Assembly: GCA_964244295.1 (NCBI GenBank)
Contig: CAXTIG010000025.1
Coordinates: forward strand, 30,180-94,179
Source of the DNA: JAJAZB01 sp964244295
GTDB lineage: Bacteria > Bacteroidota > Bacteroidia > Cytophagales > Spirosomataceae
DNA length: 64,000 nt
Direction of reading: 5' to 3'
Shown here: one piece after another, positions 51,828 through 58,930 of the stretch
Layout of the letters: every line of letters starts with the position of its first letter
Position numbering within the stretch: position 1 is the first letter of the stretch
Program-made: the position numbers and the translations under genes
Notes under the pieces: generated by a model
Told to the model about the DNA's origin: nothing
Database searches by the model: none
What the model saw: only the letters and a program-made list of their open reading frames with translations

Positions 51828-53234
51828 ATGACGTTCGACGAATTCAACCTGCTGTTTCTGGGCATGGTGGCCGTCATGCTGCTGTACAACCTGGCCCAGG
51901 GATACCTCCGCCCCGAACGCGCCTACCGCGATTACAGCCGGTACATGGTGTGCTGGCTGGTGTACTTCGGGATGCGCTACCGGCTGATTTACGAGCCATT
52001 GACCGCTGCGTGGTACAACCTGGGGCGGGTGGCCGTGCCCATGCTGGCCTACTACTTTTACTTCGGTTTCGCCGAGGCCCTGCTCAACCTGAGCCAACGC
52101 CTGCCCTGGACGAAGCGCGTGTTTCGGGTCGTTAAAACCGCCTTGCTCGGCTACGCGGGGGCTTTGGTGGTGGTTTGCCTGCTGACGGATTTATGGAAAA
52201 CGCCCGCCTACGAAATTGTCCACACCGTGGCGCGGGTGGCGCTGGCCGTTACGTCGGTGGTGGTCATTGTGCGGGCGTACCGGCTGCGCGATCCGCTCGT
52301 GAATTACTTCCTGACGGGCACGCTGGCCTTGATTGCGTTGGGGCTGGTGGCGATGGGGACGACGTTTTTGATCGACCGCCTGCCACCGGGCGACGAATTT
52401 TACAAATCGCCCATCGCCTTCCTGCAAGTGGGGGTGGTGTTCGAGCTGCTCTGTTTTTCGCTGGCGCTGAGTTACAAATCGCGCCAAGCCGAAATTGGCA
52501 AGGCCCTGGCCGAGCAGCAACTCCACGCCGAGCGCGAACAGCACCAGCTCGAACGCCTCCGGGCGCGATTCGAGGCCCAGGAAACCAGCAAACTGATGAC
52601 CGACCTGCGCCTGCGCGCCCTGCGAACGCAGATGAATCCGCACTTTTTGTTCAACGCCCTCAACGCCATTCAGGAGTGCATCATCACCCACCAGAACGAC
52701 GCGGCGGTGACCTACCTGGCTAAATTCTCGAAACTGGTGCGGCTGATTCTGGAACACTCCGACAAGCCGCTGATTCCGCTGACGAAAGAACTCGAAACCC
52801 TGCGGCTGTACCTCGACATCGAAGCGCTGCGGTTTACCGAAAGCTTCGACTACGAACTCCGCGCCGATACCCACCTCGACCCCTCGCTGGTGAGCATCCC
52901 GCCCATGCTGGTGCAGCCCTACGCCGAAAACGCCATCTGGCACGGGCTGCTCAACAAAGCGGGCGACCGCCGACTGAAAATTCGCTTTACCTCCGACGAT
53001 GACTCGCTGTTCGTGACCATCGAAGACAACGGCATCGGGCGCGAAGCCTCGGCCCGGCGGCGGAATCCGGGTACCGAACACACCTCGATGGGCATGAGCC
53101 TCACCCGCGAACGCCTCGCCCTGTTCGGCGAACAAGCCGCCGACGAAGCCGCCCGCGCCGACATCGACGACCTGGTGGATCCCCATGGCCAACCCCTCGG
53201 TACGCGGGTGAGGCTGCGGTTGCCACTGGTTTAA
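51828..53234 (+). CDS. Sensor histidine kinase, LytS/YehU type
   Basis: 468 residues. About seven hydrophobic segments in the first 230 residues form the sensor region (from FNLLFLGMVAVMLLYNL to VFELLCFSLALSYK), then a coiled linker, then the HisKA_7TM-LytS motif LRTQMNPHFLFNALNAIQ with phospho-acceptor His272, and a HATPase with VQPYAENAIWHGLLN and IEDNGIGREAS. Autophosphorylates and passes the phosphate to the LytTR regulator next to it. The signal is unknown. A GAGGGAG microsatellite hairpin separates the two genes. Confidence 0.93.
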   Translation: MTFDEFNLLFLGMVAVMLLYNLAQGYLRPERAYRDYSRYMVCWLVYFGMRYRLIYEPLTAAWYNLGRVAVPMLAYYFYFGFAEALLNLSQRLPWTKRVFRVVKTALLGYAGALVVVCLLTDLWKTPAYEIVHTVARVALAVTSVVVIVRAYRLRDPLVNYFLTGTLALIALGLVAMGTTFLIDRLPPGDEFYKSPIAFLQVGVVFELLCFSLALSYKSRQAEIGKALAEQQLHAEREQHQLERLRARFEAQETSKLMTDLRLRALRTQMNPHFLFNALNAIQECIITHQNDAAVTYLAKFSKLVRLILEHSDKPLIPLTKELETLRLYLDIEALRFTESFDYELRADTHLDPSLVSIPPMLVQPYAENAIWHGLLNKAGDRRLKIRFTSDDDSLFVTIEDNGIGREASARRRNPGTEHTSMGMSLTRERLALFGEQAADEAARADIDDLVDPHGQPLGTRVRLRLPLV

Positions 53235-53346
53235 CAATTGAGTGAGGGAGTGATTGAGTGAGAAAAAGGCAAGTGCATTTCCTTCTCACCCCCTCACTCA
53301 ATCACCCCCTCACTCAATCACCCCCTCACTCAATCACTCAATAAAA
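53230..53346. repeat. CCCTCACTCAATCAC tandem repeat facing its complement
   Basis: gagtgagggagtgattgagtgag (53238-53260) faces three direct copies of a 16-17-base unit ccctcactcaatcacc (about 53285-53340). Located between the kinase and regulator genes. Confidence 0.85.
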
Positions 53347-54093
53347 ATGCTCACTACCCTCCTCATCGACGACGAACTCCGGGGCCGGAACCTGCTGCGC
53401 GAACTGCTGGCGCGGTATTGCCCGGAGGTGCGGGTGCTGGCCCTCTGCGAAAATGCCGCCGAGGGCATCGCCGCCATCCGGCAGCACCAGCCCGATTTCG
53501 TGTTTCTCGACATCAAAATGCCGACGGTCAACGGCTTCGAGATGCTCGAACAACTGGGCGAGGTGCCTTTTGAAATCGTGTTCGTCACGGCCTACAACGA
53601 GTTTGCGGTGAAAGCCTACAAGTACGCCGCCTTCGACTACCTCCTCAAACCCGTGGATCCCGACGAACTCGTCGCCACCGTGGAGCGCCTCGAGCTTAAA
53701 AAGCGCCAGGCCAGCCTCCACGACCGCCTGGCGCTGCTGATGAAGACCCTCGATGAACCCAAAAAACTACCCAACAAACTTACCATCCACGGCACCGACG
53801 GCATCACGATCCTCACCATCGCCGACATCATCTACCTCGAAGCCGACGGCCCGTACACGGTGTTTTTTCTGCAAACCCGCGACAAACTCGTTTCCTCGCG
53901 CAACCTCAAGGAGTACGAGGAACTCCTCGCTGACCACGGCTTTTTCCGCACCCACCACTCGTTTCTGGTCAACCTGGAACACATCAAAAAATACGTCCGC
54001 TCGGAGGGCTACGTGATCGTGTCCAACGGCGCGCACGTGGACGTGTCCAAGCGGCGGAAAGACGATTTTCTGCAACGATTGGAGGCTTGTTAA
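53347..54093 (+). CDS. LytTR-family response regulator
   Basis: 248 residues. Receiver domain with acidic pair Asp8/Asp9, phospho-acceptor Asp55 (VFLDIKMP), Thr81 (VFVTAY) and Lys101 (LLKPVDP), then a LytTR DNA-binding domain (KLTIHGTDGITILTIADIIYLEADGPYTVFFLQ and FFRTHHSFLVNLEHIKKYVRSEGY). Start set at 53347; the longer frame runs through the repeat. Partner of the kinase directly upstream. Confidence 0.95.
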   Translation: MLTTLLIDDELRGRNLLRELLARYCPEVRVLALCENAAEGIAAIRQHQPDFVFLDIKMPTVNGFEMLEQLGEVPFEIVFVTAYNEFAVKAYKYAAFDYLLKPVDPDELVATVERLELKKRQASLHDRLALLMKTLDEPKKLPNKLTIHGTDGITILTIADIIYLEADGPYTVFFLQTRDKLVSSRNLKEYEELLADHGFFRTHHSFLVNLEHIKKYVRSEGYVIVSNGAHVDVSKRRKDDFLQRLEAC

Positions 54094-54193
54094 GGCCTTG
54101 GAAAACCGCCCGTTAAGCCGGTCGCTCCGTTTGTTAATTGGCCCAAAAAGTCCTTGATTTACGCCTCAATTTTTCAACAAACTTTTCAAGACA

Positions 54194-54775
54194 ATGAAAA
54201 CCTTCGCTTGCCTTCTTTGCCTGGTAGGTCTCCTGGTCACGCTTCCCGCGTTGGCTCAGGTGAACCCTTCACCCGCCAAAGCCAAATCCGGTAAAACCGC
54301 CCCGTCGAAAAAGCAGAAACTGGCCTCGGAAGACGCCTCCGAGCAATCGACCGAGCGGTCTGCCAACCAGGACGCCAAAGTGGAAGCCAACGACCACGCC
54401 GACTCCCCCGACGCGGCGGTGACTACGGCCACGAGTCGCCCGACGTCGGCGGCCCCCGAAGGCAACGGCGACCCGTACCTGCGCCTGGCTACCGCCGGGA
54501 GTTTCGTCAGCGAGGCCATCCGCTTCGAGCCGGAGGGGGCCACCCTCCGGGACGGCAGCCTCGACGACCTCAACGGCATCGGCGAAGTGCTGCTCGAACG
54601 CGACAGCCTGAGCGTGGAAATCGGCGTGTATTCGGAGGCCGACGAGGCCCTTTCCCAACGCCGCGCCGAAACCCTGAAGGCGCACCTCGTCGGGCTGGGC
54701 ATTGCGGCTGAACGCCTCCGGGCGAAGGGTTACGGAAAAGCAACCCGCCAGCGGGTGGAGTTTGTGAAAAAATAA
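54194..54775 (+). CDS. Exported OmpA-like C-terminal domain protein
   Basis: 193 residues; signal peptide ends LPALAQ. A linker rich in Lys, Ser, Glu and Asp (residues 25-85) precedes a short OmpA-like domain: AIRFEPEGATLRDGSLDDLNGIGEVLLE, SVEIGVYSEADEALSQRRAETLKAHLVGLGIAAERLRAKGYG. Peptidoglycan binding is likely. The gene follows the two-component pair and may be a separate unit. Confidence 0.78.
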   Translation: MKTFACLLCLVGLLVTLPALAQVNPSPAKAKSGKTAPSKKQKLASEDASEQSTERSANQDAKVEANDHADSPDAAVTTATSRPTSAAPEGNGDPYLRLATAGSFVSEAIRFEPEGATLRDGSLDDLNGIGEVLLERDSLSVEIGVYSEADEALSQRRAETLKAHLVGLGIAAERLRAKGYGKATRQRVEFVKK

Positions 54776-54924
54776 GCAGAGGTAATTGGCTGGGCTGCCG
54801 GGGTTGAGTCTGACCGTTGGCTCAATACCCGAACCGCTCCCTCGATTTGCGCCCGAATTCGTCTGGAAAGTCTTTTATTTTGAGCCGGTAATCTTGTTTA
54901 ACCCCTTAACCAACCCCCCTTTTT

Positions 54925-55542
54925 ATGAAAACCCTCCGTGTTGCTGCTGGCCTGCTGATGACCGCTGCGTTGTGTACCGCCTGCGATGGCATCCAAAAAG
55001 CCAAAGAAGCCGCGACGGCCGTGTCGGCGGCTAAGAATTACGCCGAGAACGTGGAATCCGGGCAGAAAAAATCGGAAGAGCGCCGCGCCAAAGGCGATAC
55101 ACTGGCGATTGCCTACGCCGACTTGCAGAAATACCTGCCCGCCTCCGTGGCCGGGTACGAAAAAGAAGGCGAACCCGAGGGCCAGACGATGAACATGAGC
55201 GGAATGTCGTACTCGACCGCCGCCCAGAGCTACAAAAAAGGCGATGAAACCCTGAAAATTACCGTGACCGATTACAACGGGGCCTACGCCCTCTTCGGCA
55301 TGGCGACGGCCATGATGAGCACGGGCTATTCGATGGAAAACGCCGACGAAAAAGTTGGCCCCATCGACCTCGGCGTGGGCAAGGGCTACGAAACCATTCG
55401 CAAAAAAGACAAGAACGCCTCGGTGGTGGTGGCGCTGTCCGACCGCTTTTTCGTGCAGGCCGAAGCCAGCGGGCAAGACAACGCCGACTTCGTGAAAGAA
55501 GCCGTGAAAAGCATGGAGTTGAGCAAGTTGGCGGGGCTTTGA
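54925..55542 (+). CDS. Lipoprotein of unknown function
   Basis: 205 residues; hydrophobic signal ending LCTAC with Cys20 as likely lipidation site. N-terminal helical part (IQKAKEAATAVSAAKNYAENVESGQKKSEER) precedes a soluble domain containing YKKGDETLKITVTDYNGAYALFGMATAMMS and VALSDRFFVQAEASGQDNADFVKEAVKSMEL. Similar small lipoproteins are widespread in Bacteroidota; no role known. Confidence 0.7.
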   Translation: MKTLRVAAGLLMTAALCTACDGIQKAKEAATAVSAAKNYAENVESGQKKSEERRAKGDTLAIAYADLQKYLPASVAGYEKEGEPEGQTMNMSGMSYSTAAQSYKKGDETLKITVTDYNGAYALFGMATAMMSTGYSMENADEKVGPIDLGVGKGYETIRKKDKNASVVVALSDRFFVQAEASGQDNADFVKEAVKSMELSKLAGL

Positions 55543-55554
55543 GCAACCTCCCCC

Positions 55555-55644
55555 GTCATCCTGAGCTTGCGAAGGACCTTTCGCGCTGGATAACCAACTC
55601 GGTTGTAGTTAACCGCGAAAGGTCCTTCGCAAGCTCAGGATGAC
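55555..55644. repeat. GTCATCCTGA-type inverted repeat, perfect
   Basis: Arms 55555-55585 and 55614-55644, 31 perfect pairs; 28-nt spacer with ggataaccaac/gttgtagttaacc. Followed at 55701 by another palindrome. Confidence 0.9.
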
Positions 55645-55700
55645 AGCCGTGGTAGCACAGTGGGCGATAACAGTGAATTGCGCACGTACTAGCTAACCGC

Positions 55701-55752
55701 CTGTCTCGCTCCGTAGCGTAGGGTTTAAACCCTACGCTACGGAGCGAGACAG
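55701..55752. terminator. 52-base perfect palindrome
   Basis: Arms 55701-55726 and 55727-55752 are fully complementary with no loop (centre gggtttaaaccc), followed by eight T. With a breathing centre it would make a strong terminator for upstream transcripts. Confidence 0.85.
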
Positions 55753-55765
55753 TTTTTTTTGTGCC

Positions 55766-55773
55766 TATTTTTG
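55766..55773 (+). promoter_or_regulatory. -7 promoter element before the amidohydrolase gene
   Basis: TATTTTTG matches TAnnTTTG and lies 22 bases before the TTG start. Confidence 0.6.
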
Positions 55774-55794
55774 TAGGATAAACTTCCCTCGATT

Positions 55795-57210
55795 TTGTTG
55801 AACGAGTCGATTTCCCGCCGCGAGGCGCTTCAACGAATGGCCGCGCTGGGTGCGGCAACGATTGCCTCGCCCGGTGAACTGTTCCCACCCACCGAACACC
55901 TGAAATGGGTCATTAAAAACGGCAACGTTTTCGCCAACGGGGCCTTTCGTAAACTCAGCGTCGGCATCGCCTACGACGGCACCCTACGCCTGAGCGCCGC
56001 CCCCCTCACCGCCGACCGCAGCCTCGACGCCACGGGGAAAGTGGTCAGCCCCGGTTTTATCGACATCCTCGCCGACGATTCCTTCGACCCGGAACACACC
56101 TACCGCACGTTCGAGAAATACAAACTCAGCGACGGCCTCAGCACGGTGCTTCAGATGCACGGCGGGGCCGAAAACCCGACGCTCTTTCACCAGCAATTCG
56201 ACCCCAAACCCCACCTCACCAACTACGGCGTGGGCATTTTCGTGATGCGCGTCCGCAACGCGATGAACCACGAGTCCACCCGGCTGAAGCACGTCGATCG
56301 GATGCTGGCCGAGGGCGCTCTGGCCGTGTCGCACAGCCTCGAATACCAGCCCACGCCCTACCCCGAACTGAAAAAATACGCCCAACTGGCCCGGAAGTAC
56401 GACCGCCCGCTGTTTCTGCACCTGCGCTATTCCTCCCGCAACCAGGAACTCGACGGCGTGCGCGAGGCCCTGCAACTGGCCCGCGAAACGGGCGTGCGCG
56501 TCCACCTCAACCACCTGCACTCCACCGGCGGCACCTACCACATGGCCCAAGCCCTCGACCTGATTGCCAACGCGCGGGCGGGCGGCAGCGAAGTCACCTG
56601 CTGCGTGTACCCCTACAGCTACTGGGCCACCTACGTGCATTCCAAACGCTTCGACCCCGGCTGGCGCGAGCGCTACGGCCTCGACTACGACGACCTCACG
56701 CTGGTGGGTACCACGCAGCGCCTCGACGCCCGCAGGTTCGGGATTTACCGCAAACACCCCGGCTACCTCGTGGCCGTGCCCGAGGGCACCATGCCCCTGA
56801 AAACCACGGTGGATTTGGCCCTGCAAGCCGATTTCTGCCTCCTCGGCTCCGACGGCGGTATCGTGTCCGACAGCGACGCCAACTCGCACCCACGCGGGGC
56901 GGGCTGCTTCGCCACGGCCATCCGGCACGCGCTGGAGATTCGTTTTCCGTTGGAAAAATTGCTGCCAAAAATGACCAGCCAACCCGCCCGGTTGCTGCGC
57001 CCGGCCCTGAATAATCGGGGCGAACTCAAACACGGCTTCCGCGCCGACGTGACCATTTTCGACCCCAAAGCCGTGCGGGGCATGGCCTCCGTTTCCGACC
57101 CCAACCAAACCTCGGCGGGCATCGAAGCGGTGTTCGTCAACGGCGAACTGGCGTATCAAAACGGGCAGTTTTTAGCCGAAAAAGGCCAGCCGGTGCGGGG
57201 GAAGGGATGA
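55795..57210 (+). CDS. Exported amidohydrolase-superfamily protein, N-acyl-D-amino-acid deacylase-like
   Basis: 471 residues from TTG at 55795 (or 55798). A short twin-arginine-like leader (SRREALQRMAALGAAT) is followed by the amidohydrolase fold: WVIKNGNVFANGAF, LDATGKVVSPGFIDILADDSF, HLRYSSRNQELDGVREALQLARETGVRVHLNHLHSTGG, LLGSDGGIVSDSDANSHPRGAGCFATAIRHALE, DVTIFDP. The usual HxH after GFID is absent (ILADD instead), while other likely metal ligands (His in LFLHLRY and VHLNHLH, Asp in GSDGG) remain. Family yes, substrate and metal content uncertain. Confidence 0.82.
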   Translation: MLNESISRREALQRMAALGAATIASPGELFPPTEHLKWVIKNGNVFANGAFRKLSVGIAYDGTLRLSAAPLTADRSLDATGKVVSPGFIDILADDSFDPEHTYRTFEKYKLSDGLSTVLQMHGGAENPTLFHQQFDPKPHLTNYGVGIFVMRVRNAMNHESTRLKHVDRMLAEGALAVSHSLEYQPTPYPELKKYAQLARKYDRPLFLHLRYSSRNQELDGVREALQLARETGVRVHLNHLHSTGGTYHMAQALDLIANARAGGSEVTCCVYPYSYWATYVHSKRFDPGWRERYGLDYDDLTLVGTTQRLDARRFGIYRKHPGYLVAVPEGTMPLKTTVDLALQADFCLLGSDGGIVSDSDANSHPRGAGCFATAIRHALEIRFPLEKLLPKMTSQPARLLRPALNNRGELKHGFRADVTIFDPKAVRGMASVSDPNQTSAGIEAVFVNGELAYQNGQFLAEKGQPVRGKG

Positions 57211-57221
57211 AAAACTTCACT

Positions 57222-57259
57222 CCCGTTGTCATCCTTCGCAAGCTCAGGATGACAACGGG
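57222..57259. repeat. Short solo GTCATCC hairpin
   Basis: 13-nt arms cccgttgtcatcc and ggatgacaacggg around ttcgcaagctca, which equals the end of the right arm of the 55555 repeat. Looks like a collapsed copy; it contains the stop and last codons of nuoB. Confidence 0.8.
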
Positions 57260-57780
57260 ATAGCAGCCTCCATCGCCAACAACGCCGCCGGAGCCACCAG
57301 GCTTTCGCCCCGGATTTTTTCCTGTAATTTCAAAAAACCCCCAATCAGCGCCTCCGGGCGGGGTGGGCAGCCGGGCACGTACACATCGACGGGAATGATG
57401 CGGTCCACGCCCTTCACCACGTGGTAGCCGTGCTCCCAGTACGGCCCGCCGCAGTTGGAGCAACTGCCCATCGAAATCACGTAGCGCGGTTCGGGCATTT
57501 GCTCGTAGAGGCGGCGGATGCGGTCGGCCATTTTGAAGGTTACGGTACCGGCCACAATCATCACATCGCTTTGGCGGGGGGAGTTACGGGGGAACACCCC
57601 GAAGCGGTCGAGGTCGTAGCCGGAGGCGAAGGTCTGCATCATTTCGATGGCGCAGCAGGCAATGCCGAAGCCCATCGGCCAGAGCGAATTGAGCCGAGCC
57701 CAGTTGAGCAAGTCTTCGGCGGTGGTGAGCAACACGCCGCCATCGCCGGTTTTGAATTTGGTGTCGAGGAGGCTGGTCAT
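57244..57780 (-). CDS. nuoB: NADH-quinone oxidoreductase subunit B
   Basis: 178 residues. Subunit holding iron-sulfur cluster N2 of complex I. Ligands Cys42 and Cys43 (GIACCAIEMMQT), Cys107 (SMGSCSNCGGPYW) and Cys138 (VYVPGCPPRPEALI) are all present. Its last residues (IPLSS) and stop codon are encoded by a GTCATCC hairpin repeat. The gene starts inside the stop of a DUF5615 gene (four-base overlap), so it depends on read-through from nuoA and two inserted small genes. Confidence 0.96.
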   Translation of the reverse strand: MTSLLDTKFKTGDGGVLLTTAEDLLNWARLNSLWPMGFGIACCAIEMMQTFASGYDLDRFGVFPRNSPRQSDVMIVAGTVTFKMADRIRRLYEQMPEPRYVISMGSCSNCGGPYWEHGYHVVKGVDRIIPVDVYVPGCPPRPEALIGGFLKLQEKIRGESLVAPAALLAMEAAIPLSS

Positions 57781-58136
57781 GGGGTTAGTTTTCGCTGGCG
57801 GATTCCTTCGTCTTCAATTACGGTGAAGTAACCTTCCAAAACAACGGTTTGGTTCGTCATCAGGGCCGTCAATCGCCCCGCTACCGCCTGCGGATGGGTG
57901 CCTTTGTTACGAAAAAAAACGACCGCTGGAGGCGGTTGAAGACGATACCGGAAGAGCAGTTCGCCGTAATCGCGATCGAATGTGAGGATGACCTGGCGAT
58001 TCTCAACGGCGTGTTTCAATACCTCTACATCCTTCCAACCCGAATGACTTTCGGCGATGCTTTCCACTTCGTAGCCAGCCGCTCGAATGAGTTGAACGCT
58101 GGGGAGAGGAAAATTTTCGTTAGCCAGGAATTTCAT
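57777..58136 (-). CDS. DUF5615 PIN-like toxin candidate
   Basis: 119 residues. N-terminal KFLANENFPLPSVQLIRAAGYEV and later VILTFDRDYGELLF are the DUF5615 acidic strands (normally DENxP and TxDxDF), placing it in the PIN-like superfamily of putative RNases. Paired with the DUF433 gene upstream, a widespread presumed toxin-antitoxin arrangement. It overlaps DUF433 by one base and nuoB by four bases. Confidence 0.85.
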   Translation of the reverse strand: MKFLANENFPLPSVQLIRAAGYEVESIAESHSGWKDVEVLKHAVENRQVILTFDRDYGELLFRYRLQPPPAVVFFRNKGTHPQAVAGRLTALMTNQTVVLEGYFTVIEDEGIRQRKLTP

Positions 58137-58366
58137 CAGGCCGCCGAAAAATAAAGTTCATCCTGCATACACTCCCTCAGGTACAAAAACACGGCCCGTA
58201 ACCCTTCCGCCGACAGGGTCGGGTAGCTTTCGAGTAGCATTGCTTCCGTCCACCCGTTGCCGAGTAGTTCAAGAAGTAATTCCACCGAAATGCGGGTGCC
58301 TCGCAATACGGGTTTTCCCAGCAAAACTTCCGGGTCGGAGTGGATGTAATCGCGCCAGTTCACCAT
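58136..58366 (-). CDS. DUF433 antitoxin candidate
   Basis: 76 residues from ATG at 58366 (MVNWRDYIHSDPEVLLGKPVLRGTRISVELLLELL). This is the DUF433 winged-helix-like domain, typically the antitoxin of DUF5615 toxins. A longer frame to 58540 lies in nuoA and is a shadow. Its start overlaps the end of nuoA by seven bases and its stop overlaps the next start. Confidence 0.88.
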   Translation of the reverse strand: MVNWRDYIHSDPEVLLGKPVLRGTRISVELLLELLGNGWTEAMLLESYPTLSAEGLRAVFLYLRECMQDELYFSAA

Positions 58367-58833
58367 TTTTTGCGGTATTTCTCGTTTATCTTTTCGTAAA
58401 AATTTTCCGGCACGCTCCCCTCGAACGTCGGCGCTTTCACCTCCGGCTTCACCCAATCGAGGTGCCCTTTCACCCAGGCGTAGGCCAGACCCAGGGCGAG
58501 GATTCCCAAAAAAATCACCATTTCCAGCAACGAAAACCAACCCCAGACCCCGCCCGTTTCGCGGATGAAGCGGGCGTTGCCGAACACCGTCGCCCAGGGA
58601 AAGAGGAACACCAGTTCCACGTCGAAGAGCAAGAAAATCAGCGCCACCACGTAGTAGCGCACGTTGAACTGCACGTTGGCGTTGCCTTCCGGGTCTTCGC
58701 CGCTTTCGTAGGTGCTCAGTTTTTCCTCGTTGGGGCGGGCGGGGCGGAGCAGTTTTGCCAACCCCAGCGTCAGGCCCAGGAAGGCCAGTGCGGTGAGGAG
58801 GAAGAGGAGGATGTAGCCGAAGTCGGAAATCAT
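58360..58833 (-). CDS. nuoA: NADH-quinone oxidoreductase subunit A
   Basis: 157 residues from ATG at 58833 (MISDFGYILLFLLTALAFLGLTLGLAKLLRP). Three membrane helices; the TYESGEDPEGNANVQFNVRYYVVALIFLLFDVELVFLFPWATV block is the ND3/NuoA signature with the loop Glu/Asp and FLLFDVE motif. A rather long loop and C-terminal extension for the family (about 120-140 residues are usual). First gene of the overlapping set nuoA-DUF433-DUF5615-nuoB. Confidence 0.95.
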   Translation of the reverse strand: MISDFGYILLFLLTALAFLGLTLGLAKLLRPARPNEEKLSTYESGEDPEGNANVQFNVRYYVVALIFLLFDVELVFLFPWATVFGNARFIRETGGVWGWFSLLEMVIFLGILALGLAYAWVKGHLDWVKPEVKAPTFEGSVPENFYEKINEKYRKKW

Positions 58834-58930
58834 AAAAAAGGTGGCTCGAAAGGTGGCTCCGACCGGAGGTCGGAGCGGCAATCCGGGCAAATTACCTACT
58901 TTTAACCAAGCAATTCAACGACCAATTCCC

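Noticed and set aside
53285..53340. Three direct copies of a 16-17-base unit, considered as CRISPR
   Set aside because: Units are adjacent with no spacers and the same sequence occurs inverted nearby; no cas genes are present.
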